From Bradyrhizobium sp. Ec3.3 (GTDB lineage Bacteria; Pseudomonadota; Alphaproteobacteria; Rhizobiales; Xanthobacteraceae): a DNA stretch of 64,000 nucleotides. The notes under the pieces are model-generated. The model made no database searches, was not told where the DNA came from, and saw only the letters and a program-made list of their open reading frames with translations. Location of the stretch: the NCBI RefSeq assembly GCF_000472925.1, contig NZ_AXAS01000011.1, forward strand, positions 62,001 through 126,000. The letters run 5' to 3'. Positions 19,156 to 28,528 of this stretch are shown one piece after another (position 1 is the stretch's first letter; each line of letters starts with the position of its first letter). The position numbers were made by a program, and so were the translations under genes.

Positions 19156-19896
19156 ATGGCCGGCTCCGTATCCCAGGACTTGCGATCGCAAGACGCGCGT
19201 CGCCCGGACCGCATCGTCGTCGTCGAGGACGATCCGGTGACCCGCGCCATGCTGGTTGGCTATTTCAGCGAGAACAATTTCGATGTGGTCGGCGCCGGCT
19301 CCTGCGCGGAATGCCGCCAGGCGCTACGCGTCCGTACCGATCTCGTCTTGCTCGACGTCCAGCTGCCCGACGGCGACGGTTTTGAGCTTGCCAAGAAGAT
19401 CCAGGCGCTCAGCAATGCCGGTATCATCTTCGTCACGCGCCGCGACACCGACGTCGACCGCATCCTCGGGCTCGAGATCGCCGGCGATCATTACGTGACC
19501 AAGCCGATCAACCTGCGCGACCTGCTTGCGCGGGCGCGCAGCGTGCTGCGGCGGCGCTCCATCGATCGCAAGGCGGCGCGTAACCACAACTCGATTGCTT
19601 TTGGTGATTGGATCATCGATCTGATGCGCCGCGAGCTGATGGACGGCGACAGCAAGCCGGTCGCGCTGACCCGCGCCGAGTTCGATCTGCTCGCCGCCCT
19701 CGTCGGCGCCGACGGCCGGGCGCTCAGCCGCGACTATCTCATCGAGGTCGTCAGCAACCGTCAGACCGACGTCGACGTGCGTACGGTCGATGCGCTGGTG
19801 GCGCGGCTGCGCCGCAAGCTGATCGGCAGCGGAACGCCGGTGATCGCAACCGTCACCGGCGTCGGCTACAAACTCGCGATTAGCGAGCGACTCTAG
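19156..19896 (+). CDS. OmpR/TorR-type response regulator, orphan
   Basis: 246 residues. The receiver domain (~15-135) has acidic pocket V-V-E-D-D, phospho-acceptor L-L-D-V-Q-L-P-D-G-D-G, the Thr in F-V-T-R-R and the conserved Lys in Y-V-T-K-P; the C-terminal winged helix (~150-245) has L-T-R-A-E-F-D-L-L and V-D-V-R-T-V-D-A-L-V-A-R-L-R-R-K. It should bind DNA after phosphorylation. ATG 19156 has GGGAAAGG 8 nt upstream and is preferred to ATG 19123. No histidine kinase is adjacent. Confidence 0.9.
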   Translation: MAGSVSQDLRSQDARRPDRIVVVEDDPVTRAMLVGYFSENNFDVVGAGSCAECRQALRVRTDLVLLDVQLPDGDGFELAKKIQALSNAGIIFVTRRDTDVDRILGLEIAGDHYVTKPINLRDLLARARSVLRRRSIDRKAARNHNSIAFGDWIIDLMRRELMDGDSKPVALTRAEFDLLAALVGADGRALSRDYLIEVVSNRQTDVDVRTVDALVARLRRKLIGSGTPVIATVTGVGYKLAISERL

Positions 19897-20134
19897 GCGG
19901 ACCAGGCGGCTGCAACGCTAGCCCATCCGTTTTGTGGCCAGAGCCGGCGCCGTGCCGTTGAGCGCTTGCTTGTGCACGCAAGCGAGCCATGGAACCGGCG
20001 GCGCGGTTGTCCTCAACAGTTCTTGAAATGTAAGGTGGCTCACACCCCCGGGCCGGCAGATCGGGCCATCGTTTGCAGCGTCGATGGCAGCAGGCTTTGC
20101 CGCGGCGTCGATCCACCAGCCCATGGAGGCAACA

Positions 20135-20374
20135 TTGAGCCACGCTGCAGACAAGGAAGATATCGTCCGCAAATTCCTGGCATCGCGAGCGTTCGACTTC
20201 GTCGCGTTCGGAAAGTTCGTCGCCGAGAACGGCGCGAGCCCTGCCAGCGGCCGCGACGGCGAATTCGGCTTCGTCATCGGTCACCGCGTCATCCGCTACT
20301 GCATTCCGCCCCAGGTGGAGGTGACCGAAGAGATCGATCCGGCCGTTCTCCGCAACGAAGTCACCCGCCGCTGA
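20135..20374 (+). CDS. Small conserved-looking protein, unknown function
   Basis: 79 residues if started at TTG 20135, which has GGAGG five bases upstream; ATG 20084 would give 96 but lacks a ribosome site. The sequence has an amphipathic N-terminal helix (KEDIVRKFLASRAFDFVAFGKFV) shown here only as a description of residues 8-30, then a G-E-F-G-F-V-I-G-H-R-V-I-R-Y-C-I-P-P segment. Family not recognised. It lies 75 nt before the 431-residue gene on the same strand, so the two may be co-transcribed. Confidence 0.55.
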   Translation: MSHAADKEDIVRKFLASRAFDFVAFGKFVAENGASPASGRDGEFGFVIGHRVIRYCIPPQVEVTEEIDPAVLRNEVTRR

Positions 20375-20448
20375 CGCAGGCCCGATCACCTAGCGCAGCT
20401 AATCCACCGCGGCGCGTCAGCTCCGCGATCACCCACCGGGAGGCGGAC

Positions 20449-21744
20449 ATGCAGCACCCACAGGAAAGCAAGGTCGCGCTGGATCACAGGCGCGACGTCG
20501 GCCTCGCTCTGGATCTGGACTTTCGACCGGACCTGCGACGACGTTTGCGGCTGGCGATGCGGATCGCCGCGCGCACGGTCCAGTTCCTCGGCGAGGACGG
20601 CTTTGACGGCTCGGATCTGCCGGAGGGCAATTTCGCCGCAGAGAAGCCGCTCGCGGAAACGGCCATGCTGCTCCACATCGCAGGCCGGCACGCCCCGCAT
20701 CCCGGCATTCGCCACGCGATCGACGCGCTGCTCGCCGAACTCTTGCCCCACGCCCGCTCGCAGCAAATGCACTGGGACGTTGCGCGCTATCCATCGGTCT
20801 GTCTTCAGCTCGCGACCCCGCACATCATCCTGAGCACGTTCGGTCATCCCGACGACGCCTTCGACACGCTGCTCGCGCAAAGCTGGTCGGCGTCCGCGCG
20901 GCCGGGCCACGAGGTGGTGCCCTATCGAGAGCTCGAGATCGGCTGGTTGTTGTCGCTGTGGCTCGACGATCCACCCGGACCCGACTTCGCGCAGGTCGCG
21001 CGCAAGACCGCGCTCGGCAACGCAATCGATCTGCTCAACTGCACGCGCGAGGACGCCTACGCGCATACCCATGCGGTGATGTATTTTACCGATTTCGGCA
21101 ACTGGCAGCCCAGACTGCCGCGGCCGCGTGAAGAATTCCTCGATGAGTCGGCGGCCGTGCTTGCCCGCGCGCTGGTGGTCGAGGATTACAATCTTGCGGC
21201 CGAAGCGCTGATGGCCTGGCCGCTGCTCTCGTCGGCCTGGAGTCCTGCCGCCGCGTTCGGCTTCCGCGTCGTGGCCTCGCTCGAGGACAAGGTCGGCTTC
21301 CTGCCGGCGGGACGGTCGGCGGCGAGCCAGCTTTTGCGCCTGAGCGGTCACGACAAGACCAGATGCGCGCTCGCGACGTCCTATCACACGGCCTATGTCA
21401 TGGGCATGCTGTGCGCGGTTGCGCTCAAGACCGGCATGGCCTCGCCATTCGCGATCGCCGGCCCGTGCTATCCGGATACGCTCGCGGCAGATCTCTACGC
21501 GCGCATTCCGAAGACCGGCGCGCATTGGGAAGAGGTGTTCGAGCGCCTGGAGGCGAACGAGCAGGCCGCGCTCGCACCCTTCCTGCTCGACGTCGCGCTG
21601 ATGCAGGCGAGCCGCAGGAGCGATGCTGCCGAGATGGCCGATCTGCTTCACGTCGCCGTCACCCATGGCATGGCCAACACGACGCTATGCGCCCAGGCCG
21701 CCGAATTCCTGGCACGGCTCGGTGCACTCGTCGGTGGACGCTAG
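20449..21744 (+). CDS. Uncharacterised alpha-helical protein (DUF6895-like?)
   Basis: 431 residues, nearly all helical, with no membrane segment or signal. Notable is a histidine-rich motif A-Y-A-H-T-H-A-V-M-Y-F-T-D-F-G-N-W around residues 200-216, plus S-Y-H-T-A-Y-V-M-G-M-L near 305. It may belong to a DUF6895-type family, but I cannot verify this. ATG 20449 follows GGGAGG and is used; the open frame extends much further upstream without a ribosome site. Probably paired with the small gene just upstream. Confidence 0.65.
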   Translation: MQHPQESKVALDHRRDVGLALDLDFRPDLRRRLRLAMRIAARTVQFLGEDGFDGSDLPEGNFAAEKPLAETAMLLHIAGRHAPHPGIRHAIDALLAELLPHARSQQMHWDVARYPSVCLQLATPHIILSTFGHPDDAFDTLLAQSWSASARPGHEVVPYRELEIGWLLSLWLDDPPGPDFAQVARKTALGNAIDLLNCTREDAYAHTHAVMYFTDFGNWQPRLPRPREEFLDESAAVLARALVVEDYNLAAEALMAWPLLSSAWSPAAAFGFRVVASLEDKVGFLPAGRSAASQLLRLSGHDKTRCALATSYHTAYVMGMLCAVALKTGMASPFAIAGPCYPDTLAADLYARIPKTGAHWEEVFERLEANEQAALAPFLLDVALMQASRRSDAAEMADLLHVAVTHGMANTTLCAQAAEFLARLGALVGGR

Positions 21745-21872
21745 AGCATGATCCGAAAAAGTGCCAAGTGGTTTTCCCTCGCGACAATCGCGGAACGCGT
21801 TTGCGCGGAGATCATGCTCAAACAAGAATCCAAAGCGCGATGACGATTGATCCGATCTCATCGCGCTTTAGA
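21745..21872. repeat. Dispersed palindromic repeat, AGCATGATCCG family (copy 1)
   Basis: Starts AGCATGATCCG, contains GTTTTCCCTCGCGACAA, CGGAGATCATGCTC and ends CATCGCGCTTTA. GCATGATC and GATCATGC are inverted, as are AAAGCGCGATGA and TCATCGCGCTTT, so the RNA would form two stem-loops. A second copy with the same modules lies at 47494-47641. I associate this family with Bradyrhizobium intergenic regions. Confidence 0.8.
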
Positions 21873-21876
21873 AGCG

Positions 21877-22998
21877 TCAGCGCGCGGATGCCGCCTGGCC
21901 GCCCGCGAGCCGGTCGTCGACGGCATAGAGGCTGCAATCGGTCGCCCATTTGCCGCAGGCCGCGAGCGCATCGCGCTGCGCGTCGTCGGTCGTGGCGCGG
22001 CCGGAGCGCCAGCCGAAGGCGCCTTTGGATGCGACCGCGAACGCCTTGTGCGGATTGATGCTGGCGAGATAGCGCGAAAACTCGTCCTTGCCCGAACCTG
22101 AGACCTGCCCGGGCGCCGGCAGCGGATCCGGCGGGCTCAACGTCTCGCGGCTGCCCAGCCCGCGCTCGCGCAAGAATGCGTCGACCAGCGGCGTCCACAG
22201 CGGGCGCGTCACGGCGGAATAGAGATAGTGGCCGTCATCGCCATAGGCGGGCGCATCGACGAACTTGGCATTGCCGCCGCCGCCGCGGAACGCGTCGTAG
22301 AAGCGATGCGCCAGCACTGGCGCGAAGAACAGGTCATTTGCGGCATAGACCCACAGCATCGGCACGCGCGAGGTCTTGCCGAAGGTCGCGAAGGCCTGCA
22401 CGAGGTCATCCGCATTGCAGACGAAATTGTCGCTGGACGAGCCGCGGCCGCCGGCAAAGTTGATCGCGCCGACGAGCCCGGGCGGTGCCTGCGCGGTCAG
22501 CGCCACCGTGGCAAGCCCGCCCGCGGAATGGCCGACCGCGATCATGCCGGCCGTCGTGACGTCGCTCCGTTGCGCCATCGCATCGATCGCGGCGCGCAGG
22601 TCGGCGACGGCAACCGCGGTGGCCGGCAGATAGGCGGCACGGGCGCAGGGGCCAAGGCTGTCGACCCGGTCGCCGGGCGAAGTGCCATAGCCGCGTCGCA
22701 GCACGATCAGCGCGGCAAATCCGCGCCGGGCAAACTCCAGCGCGATAGCATGGTATTTGTGCGCCGACATTGTCGCGCGGTCGTCGAAGTCCCGCGGCGT
22801 GCCATGGCTGAGCAGGGCGAGCGGATAGCGCGTGGACGCAGCGGGCCGGACCAGGAAGGCCTCCAGCCCCTGCGGCCCCGCTGCCGCCATCGGGATGCGG
22901 AGATCCTCGGTGTAGAACTCGGCAGCATTCGCGTGGGCCGCTACGCCCGCGATGGCGAGCAGGCAGAGCACGGGCACAAGCCGGCGCGCGAGGTCCAT
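21877..22998 (-). CDS. Secreted alpha/beta hydrolase (dienelactone hydrolase-like)
   Basis: 373 residues from ATG 22998. An N-terminal signal peptide (LVPVLCLLAIAGVAAHANA) is followed by an alpha/beta-hydrolase fold with nucleophile elbow G-H-S-A-G-G and late acidic and histidine segments (N-D-L-F-F-A-P; D-D-G-H-Y-L). The last ~60 residues (K-A-F-A-V-A-S-K-G-A-F-G-W to the end) form an extra tail with two Cys that resembles a DUF4189-type end. Likely a periplasmic esterase or peptidase-like hydrolase; substrate unknown. Oriented away from the 431-residue gene's 3' end (convergent). Confidence 0.78.
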   Translation of the reverse strand: MDLARRLVPVLCLLAIAGVAAHANAAEFYTEDLRIPMAAAGPQGLEAFLVRPAASTRYPLALLSHGTPRDFDDRATMSAHKYHAIALEFARRGFAALIVLRRGYGTSPGDRVDSLGPCARAAYLPATAVAVADLRAAIDAMAQRSDVTTAGMIAVGHSAGGLATVALTAQAPPGLVGAINFAGGRGSSSDNFVCNADDLVQAFATFGKTSRVPMLWVYAANDLFFAPVLAHRFYDAFRGGGGNAKFVDAPAYGDDGHYLYSAVTRPLWTPLVDAFLRERGLGSRETLSPPDPLPAPGQVSGSGKDEFSRYLASINPHKAFAVASKGAFGWRSGRATTDDAQRDALAACGKWATDCSLYAVDDRLAGGQAASAR

Positions 22999-23101
22999 GG
23001 GCGGGATGATTCTCCGTGGCCGCGCGAGACCATAGCAGAGCCGCACGATCCGGCGAACGGGCGTTCACCGGATTTGCCGGCCGCCTGCCAGCTTCAATCG
23101 C

Positions 23102-23473
23102 TTACTTCAGCGTCTGAAGATAGGCGATGACGTTGCTGCGCTCGGTGGGGTCCGGCAGCCCCTTGAAGAACATCTTGACGCCGTGGACGTCGCCACGGGG
23201 ATCGGCGAGGTAGGTGTCCAGGGCGCCCGGTGTCCAGACCTCCTTGTTGGCCTTCATCGCCTCAGAATAGGCGAAGTCGGGGACGGCGGCCGGCTTGCGT
23301 CCAACGACATTCCAAAGACTTGGGCCGACCTTGTTCACCCCGATCACGCTCGCGTGGCAGTTTGCACAGGTTCGCTCGAAAACGGTCTTGCCGGCGGCCG
23401 GATCGCCGTCCGCGGCGAGGGCTGACGAGACGACGCTCGCCAGCATGAGCGCGAAAATCTGACGTCCAATCAT
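23102..23473 (-). CDS. Class I cytochrome c (c2/c550-like)
   Basis: 123 residues. A signal peptide (ALMLASVVSSALAA) precedes a compact mono-heme domain with C-A-N-C-H heme attachment, K-V-G-P-S-L-W-N-V-V-G-R, and the Met axial ligand in G-V-K-M-F-F-K-G-L. It would carry electrons in the periplasm. The length and motif spacing match soluble cytochromes c2/cycM-type of alphaproteobacteria. It lies downstream of and parallel to no clear partner gene, so which complex it serves is not evident. Confidence 0.9.
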   Translation of the reverse strand: MIGRQIFALMLASVVSSALAADGDPAAGKTVFERTCANCHASVIGVNKVGPSLWNVVGRKPAAVPDFAYSEAMKANKEVWTPGALDTYLADPRGDVHGVKMFFKGLPDPTERSNVIAYLQTLK

Positions 23474-23766
23474 AATCTGCTCCCTTCGGGACCTGCCGGT
23501 GAAACTCCCGCAATTCCCGGCACTTCAGTGATCAAACGGGAAGCAGCGTGCCGATATGGCGTGGCAGCGTCTTTGTCCTGCATCAACCGACATCCGGCAC
23601 CAAAGTACGAGATCGCCACTGCCGGTGGATCGTCCCGTGGCGGATGGGCGTTGTCGGTTGGTCGTTGGCTGGTGCGCCGCGCTGACGGGTCCGGCAACCG
23701 GCTTGGCGACGGCCTGACCGATGGTATGGTGTTCTAGGCTGTCGTTTGAAAGTGCGAGGAGTTGCA

Positions 23767-25413
23767 GTGGCAGAAGTCGATCCCGCGGCGGGTAAGCCGG
23801 TTGCGCCGAGCGCGCTTGCCAATGTTCCAAGGCTTGTCACGGCCTATTTCGCCAACAAGCCGGATCCGGCCGATCCGGCCCAGCGGGTGGCATTCGGAAC
23901 GTCAGGTCATCGCGGCACCTCGCTGAAGAATTCGTTCAACGAGGGCCATATCCTCGCAACGACGCAGGCGATCTCCGACTACCGGCGTGAGAAGGGGCTG
24001 ACCGGTCCCTTGTTCATCGGCATCGACACCCATGCGCTGGCCGAGCCCGCGCTGGTCAGCGCCATCGAGGTATTCGCCGCCAACGGCGTCGACGTCATGG
24101 TCGACCAGGCCGGCGGCTACACGCCGACGCCGGTGATCTCGCACGCGATCCTGTCCTACAACAAGGGGCGGACGAGTGGCCTCGCCGACGGCGTCGTCAT
24201 CACGCCGTCGCATAATCCGCCGGAGGACGGCGGCTACAAATACAATCCGCCACATGGCGGTCCCGCCGACACCGACGTCACCGGCGTCGTCGAGAAGCGC
24301 GCCAACGCCTTGCTTGCCGACGGCCTGAAGGGCGTCGCGCGCATGGACTACGCGAAGGCGCTCAAATCCTCCTCCGTCCACGCGTTCGATTTCGTCACGC
24401 CTTACGTTGCCGATCTCGGCAATGTCGTCGATCTCGCGCTCGTCAAATCGGCCGGCGTCAACATCGGCATCGATCCGCTCGGCGGCGCCGCCGTGCATTA
24501 CTGGCATCCGATCATCGAGCGCTACGGCCTGAAGGCGACGGTGGTGAACGAGGCGATCGACCCGACCTTCCGCTTCATGACGGTGGATTGGGACGGCAAG
24601 ATCCGCATGGACTGCTCCTCGCCCTATGCCATGGCGAGCCTGATCCACATGAAGGACCGCTTTGACGTCGCCTTTGCCAACGACACCGATGCGGATCGCC
24701 ACGGCATCGTGACGCCAACCGGCGGCTTGATGAACCCCAACCATTATCTTGCGACCGCGATCGCGTACCTGTTCGCGCATCGGCCGCACTGGGGCAGGGA
24801 TGCCGCGATCGGCAAGACCGTGGTCTCGAGCTCGGTGATCGATCGCGTCGCCAAGAAGCTTGGCCGCAAGCTAGTCGAGACCCCCGTCGGCTTCAAATGG
24901 TTCGTCGATGGCCTGGTCACCGGCTCGTTCGGCTTCGGCGGCGAGGAGAGTGCAGGGGCCTCGTTCCTCAAGCGCGACGGCACGGTGTGGACCACCGACA
25001 AGGACGGTATCATCCTCGGCCTGCTCGCCGCCGAAATCCTGGCCAAGACCGGTCGCGACCCGAGCCAGCTCTTTGCGGACCTCACTGCCGAGCTCGGGGT
25101 GCCCCATTACGAGCGCATCGACGTCGCCGCCACCGCCGCCCAGAAGAGCGTGCTGAAGTCGGTAACCCCCGAGCAGCTCGGCCTGAAAGACCTTGCCGGC
25201 GACCCCGTCCGGGCCACGCTAAGCAAGGCTCCCGGCAATGGCCAGCCCTTCGGCGGCATCAAGGTCGAGACCGATTACGGCTGGTTCGCAGCCAGGCCCT
25301 CCGGCACCGAGGATGTCTACAAGATCTACGCCGAGAGCTTCCGCAGCACCGATCACCTGCACCGCATCCAGCAGGAGGCCCAGGCCGGGCTGAAGAAGGT
25401 GTTTGGGGCGTAA
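23767..25413 (+). CDS. pgm: Phosphoglucomutase (alpha-D-glucose phosphate-specific)
   Basis: 548 residues, matching the long bacterial Pgm. It interconverts glucose 1-phosphate and glucose 6-phosphate, feeding UDP-glucose and glycogen synthesis. Visible: F-G-T-S-G-H-R-G near residue 45, phosphoserine loop T-P-S-H-N-P-P, metal loop D-T-D-A-D-R-H-G, sugar loop G-G-E-E-S-A-G and phosphate-binding R-P-S-G-T-E-D near the end. GTG 23767 is chosen because GAGGAG lies 5 nt upstream; the frame opens slightly earlier at TTG 23746. Confidence 0.96.
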   Translation: MAEVDPAAGKPVAPSALANVPRLVTAYFANKPDPADPAQRVAFGTSGHRGTSLKNSFNEGHILATTQAISDYRREKGLTGPLFIGIDTHALAEPALVSAIEVFAANGVDVMVDQAGGYTPTPVISHAILSYNKGRTSGLADGVVITPSHNPPEDGGYKYNPPHGGPADTDVTGVVEKRANALLADGLKGVARMDYAKALKSSSVHAFDFVTPYVADLGNVVDLALVKSAGVNIGIDPLGGAAVHYWHPIIERYGLKATVVNEAIDPTFRFMTVDWDGKIRMDCSSPYAMASLIHMKDRFDVAFANDTDADRHGIVTPTGGLMNPNHYLATAIAYLFAHRPHWGRDAAIGKTVVSSSVIDRVAKKLGRKLVETPVGFKWFVDGLVTGSFGFGGEESAGASFLKRDGTVWTTDKDGIILGLLAAEILAKTGRDPSQLFADLTAELGVPHYERIDVAATAAQKSVLKSVTPEQLGLKDLAGDPVRATLSKAPGNGQPFGGIKVETDYGWFAARPSGTEDVYKIYAESFRSTDHLHRIQQEAQAGLKKVFGA

Positions 25414-25452
25414 CTCCCTAGACCGCGAGCCTCGCTCCCACCACGGCGACGC

Positions 25453-25608
25453 TGTGCTCCCTCTCCCGTCTGCGGGAGAGGGCCGGGGTGGGGGTTGTCT
25501 CGGCGTTGGGATTATCCGAGATTTGCGGAGAAAATCCCTGGGCGGAGAGAGCCCTCACCCGTGCCTTCGGTACGACCTCTCCCGCAGGCGGGAGAGGTCA
25601 CACTGAGC
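25453..25608. repeat. Palindromic repeat, CTCTCCCG...CGGGAGAG family
   Basis: Two related hairpins: CTCTCCCGTCTGCGGGAGAG near 25456 and ACCTCTCCCGCAGGCGGGAGAGGT near 25585, separated by ~110 bases. This is a bipartite intergenic repeat located between pgm and the van operon and may end pgm transcription. I associate it with Bradyrhizobium. Confidence 0.7.
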
Positions 25609-25628
25609 CTGCGGCCAATCCCTGCAAC

Positions 25629-25638
25629 ATGTATACAT
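25629..25638. promoter_or_regulatory. GntR-type operator, distal copy
   Basis: ATGTATACAT, a perfect 10-base palindrome containing TGTATACA. FCD-class GntR regulators, including VanR, bind TGTATACA-like sites. It is ~100 nt before vanA and centred 62 bp, about six helical turns, from the second copy. Confidence 0.6.
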
Positions 25639-25690
25639 AAAACCTCATAGAGGTATTTTAAAACCTCCAATTTTTCCGTTTCGCGTGCTA

Positions 25691-25700
25691 TTGTATACAT
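25691..25700. promoter_or_regulatory. GntR-type operator, proximal copy
   Basis: TTGTATACAT, with the same TGTATACA core as the distal site, 33 nt before the vanA start. Its place at the expected promoter position fits repression by the GntR protein encoded inside the operon. Confidence 0.6.
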
Positions 25701-25732
25701 AACGTATTCATAAGCCCTTGGGAGAGAGACCG

Positions 25733-26782
25733 GTGACAAAACCATTCCCGATGAATGCCTGGTACGCCGCCGCCTGGGACGCCGAGGTGAAGCAGGCGCT
25801 GCTGCCGCGGACGATCTGCGGCAAGCATGTGGTGATGTACCGGAAGGCCGATGGTGGCGTGACGGCGCTCGAGGACGCCTGCTGGCACCGCCTGGTGCCG
25901 CTTTCCAAGGGCCGGCTGGAAGGCGACACCGTCGTCTGCGGCTATCACGGCTTGAAATACAACGCGCAAGGCCGCTGCACCTTCATGCCCTCGCAGGAGA
26001 CCATCAACCCGTCGGCCTGCGTCCGCGCCTATCCGACCGTCGAGCGCCATCGCTTCGTCTGGCTGTGGATGGGTGATCCCGCGCTGGCCGATCCTGCGCT
26101 GGTGCCGGACATGCACTGGAACGACGATCCGGCCTGGGCGGGCGACGGCAAGACCATCTACGCGAAATGCGATTACCGCCTCGTGGTCGACAACCTCATG
26201 GACCTCACGCACGAGACCTTCGTGCACGGCTCTTCGATCGGCAATGACGCGGTGGCCGAAGCGCCGTTCGACGTCACCCATGGCGAGAAGACGGTCACGG
26301 TGACGCGCTGGATGCGCAACATCGAGCCGCCGCCGTTCTGGGGCAGGCAGCTCGGCAAGCCCGGCCTCGTCGACCGCTGGCAGATCATCCGCTTCGAGGC
26401 GCCGTGCACGGTGACGATCGACGTCGGCGTCGCGCCGACCGGGACCGGCGCGCCGGAAGGCGACCGCTCGCAGGGCGTCAACGGCTTCGTGCTCAACACC
26501 ATCACCCCTGAGACCGAGAAGACCTGCCACTACTTCTGGGCCTTCGCGCGCAACTATCGCCTTGGCGACCAGCGCATCACGACCGAGATCCGCGAGGGCG
26601 TCACTGGCATCTTCCACGAGGATGAGCTGATCCTCGAAGCGCAGCAGCGCGCGATGGATGAAAATCCGGATCGCGTCTTCTACAACCTCAACATCGACGC
26701 TGGCGCGATGTGGTCGCGGCGGTTGATCGACAAGATGGTCGCGAAGGAAAACGGGCCGCAACATCTTCAGGCCGCGGAGTAG
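25733..26782 (+). CDS. vanA: Vanillate O-demethylase oxygenase subunit (Rieske)
   Basis: 349 residues. VanA with its reductase VanB oxidatively removes the methyl group of vanillate, giving protocatechuate and formaldehyde. The N-terminal Rieske domain shows C-W-H and C-G-Y-H ligands (near residues 48 and 66); the catalytic domain has the mononuclear-iron motif N-L-M-D-L-T-H-E-T-F-V-H. GTG 25733 is preceded by GGGAGAG. Regulator and reductase genes follow at 3 and 9 nt spacing, so this is one operon. A related methoxy-aromatic substrate is possible. Confidence 0.88.
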   Translation: MTKPFPMNAWYAAAWDAEVKQALLPRTICGKHVVMYRKADGGVTALEDACWHRLVPLSKGRLEGDTVVCGYHGLKYNAQGRCTFMPSQETINPSACVRAYPTVERHRFVWLWMGDPALADPALVPDMHWNDDPAWAGDGKTIYAKCDYRLVVDNLMDLTHETFVHGSSIGNDAVAEAPFDVTHGEKTVTVTRWMRNIEPPPFWGRQLGKPGLVDRWQIIRFEAPCTVTIDVGVAPTGTGAPEGDRSQGVNGFVLNTITPETEKTCHYFWAFARNYRLGDQRITTEIREGVTGIFHEDELILEAQQRAMDENPDRVFYNLNIDAGAMWSRRLIDKMVAKENGPQHLQAAE

Positions 26783-26785
26783 GTC

Positions 26786-27538
26786 ATGGCCGAGCGCGAG
26801 GTCGATCGCTCCGTCTCGCAGACCGTGAAGGCGCAGCTCGCGCTGCGCGACCAGATCCTGTCGGGGTCCTTGCGTCCCGGCGAGCGCATCTCCGAGCTCC
26901 AGGCGGTCGAGACCACGGGCGCCTCGCGCACGCCGGTGCGCATGGCGCTGGTGCGGCTGGAGGAGGAAGGCCTCCTTGAGGCGATCCCCTCCGGCGGCTT
27001 CATGGTGAAGGCCTTCTCCGAGCGCGACATCCTCGATTCCATCGAGCTGCGCGGCACGCTGGAAGGGCTCGCCGCACGCTTCGCCGCCGAGCGCGGCGTT
27101 TCCGCACGCGAGCTCGAGCCGCTGAGGGAGTGCCACACCGCGATCGACGAGCTGTTGCGGCAAGTGCCGATCTCGGTCGATGCCTTCTCGTCCTATGTCT
27201 CGCTGAATGCGCGCTTCCATGCGCTGCTCACCGAATTGTCGCGCAGCCCGCCCTTGATCCGGCAGATCGACCGCGCCTCGGCGCTGCCGTTCGCGTCCCC
27301 AAGCGGCTTCGTGATGGCGCAATCGGCGCTGCCGGAGGCACAGCAGATTTTGATCATCGGGCAGGAGCATCATCGCGTCGTCATCGACGCCATCGAGAAC
27401 CGGGAAGGCGCCCGCGCCGAAGCCATCATGCGCGAGCATGCGCGGCTCGCCGTGCGCAATTTGCGGCTTGCGCTGCGCAACCGGACGCATCTGGACCTGC
27501 TGCCGGCGCTCGCGCTGATCAAGTCCGCAACCGAATAG
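26786..27538 (+). CDS. GntR-family regulator with FCD domain (VanR-like)
   Basis: 250 residues. The N-terminal winged helix (~10-75) has I-L-S-G-S-L-R-P-G-E-R-I-S-E and S-R-T-P-V-R-M-A-L-x-R-L-E-E-E-G-L; the C-terminal FCD ligand-binding domain has R-F-H-A-L-L and E-H-H-R-V-V-I-D-A-I. It lies between the oxygenase and reductase genes, the order seen in several van operons, and probably represses the operon through the two TGTATACA palindromes until the aromatic substrate or its product binds. Confidence 0.87.
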   Translation: MAEREVDRSVSQTVKAQLALRDQILSGSLRPGERISELQAVETTGASRTPVRMALVRLEEEGLLEAIPSGGFMVKAFSERDILDSIELRGTLEGLAARFAAERGVSARELEPLRECHTAIDELLRQVPISVDAFSSYVSLNARFHALLTELSRSPPLIRQIDRASALPFASPSGFVMAQSALPEAQQILIIGQEHHRVVIDAIENREGARAEAIMREHARLAVRNLRLALRNRTHLDLLPALALIKSATE

Positions 27539-27547
27539 GGGAGTGCC

Positions 27548-28528
27548 ATGCGATTCATCGAAACCTGGACTCCGGCAACGCTGGTCGAGACCCGCGAACT
27601 TTCGCCCAGCATTCGCGAATTCCTGATTCTGCCGGATCAATTCGACGGTGCCGCCTATCCGGTCGGCAGCCACATCAACGTCGCCGTGACCATCAATGGC
27701 CAGCCGGAGACGCGGTCCTATTCGCTGGTCGGCGAGGCCGATCCCCGTGGTTTCAGGATCGCGGTGCGCCGTGCCGAGGATTCCCGCGGCGGCTCGCGCT
27801 ACATGTGGTCGCTTCAGCCGGGCGCGCGGCTCGACGTTACGATGCCCTCGTCGCTGCTGTCGGTCGACTGGAGCCGCAAGCACTATTGCCTGGTCGCCGG
27901 CGGTATCGGCATCACGCCGATCGTCGGTGCCGCGCAGGCGCTGGTCCGGCGTGACGCCGGCGTGACGCTCCATTATGCGGTGCGCTCGCGTCAGGATGCC
28001 GCCTATATCGATCATCTCACCGCGCTATTGGGCGACCGTCTGGTCGTCCATGCCAGCGACGAGGGAGGGCGGCTCGATCTCGATGCGCTGTTCGCCGCAC
28101 TGCCGCCGGACGCACTGGCGCTGTTCTGCGGCCCGATGCGCATGCTGGATGCTGCGCGCCATGCCTGGCTCGGTGCAGGGCGCCCGCTCTCCGATCTGCG
28201 CTATGAGACCTTCGGCTCCAGCGGCTCGCTGCCGACGGAGGCGTTTCGCGTCCGCCTGAAGGGCTCGGATGTCGAGTTCGAAATCCCGCGCGAACGCTCC
28301 ATGCTGGACGTGCTCAACGCCGCCGGCCACGAGGTGATGTACGACTGCAAGCGCGGCGAATGCGGCCTGTGTGCGATCGACGTCGTCGACGTCCAGGGTG
28401 AGATCGACCATCGCGACGTCTTCTTCAGCGATCATCAGAAGCAGGAGAACCAGAAGATCTGCGCCTGCGTGTCGCGCGCCCGGGGCACCATCACCGTGGA
28501 TACGCTGCACCGGGCGGACGCGATCTAG
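27548..28528 (+). CDS. vanB: Vanillate O-demethylase reductase subunit (PDR/VanB family)
   Basis: 326 residues. It passes electrons from NADH to the Rieske centre of VanA. Domain order: flavin-binding barrel with R-S-Y-S-L-V; pyridine-nucleotide domain with G-G-I-G-I-T-P-I; C-terminal plant-type 2Fe-2S ferredoxin with C-K-R-G-E-C-G-L-C and a fourth Cys in K-I-C-A-C-V. Last gene of the operon, starting 9 nt after the regulator stop. Confidence 0.9.
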   Translation: MRFIETWTPATLVETRELSPSIREFLILPDQFDGAAYPVGSHINVAVTINGQPETRSYSLVGEADPRGFRIAVRRAEDSRGGSRYMWSLQPGARLDVTMPSSLLSVDWSRKHYCLVAGGIGITPIVGAAQALVRRDAGVTLHYAVRSRQDAAYIDHLTALLGDRLVVHASDEGGRLDLDALFAALPPDALALFCGPMRMLDAARHAWLGAGRPLSDLRYETFGSSGSLPTEAFRVRLKGSDVEFEIPRERSMLDVLNAAGHEVMYDCKRGECGLCAIDVVDVQGEIDHRDVFFSDHQKQENQKICACVSRARGTITVDTLHRADAI

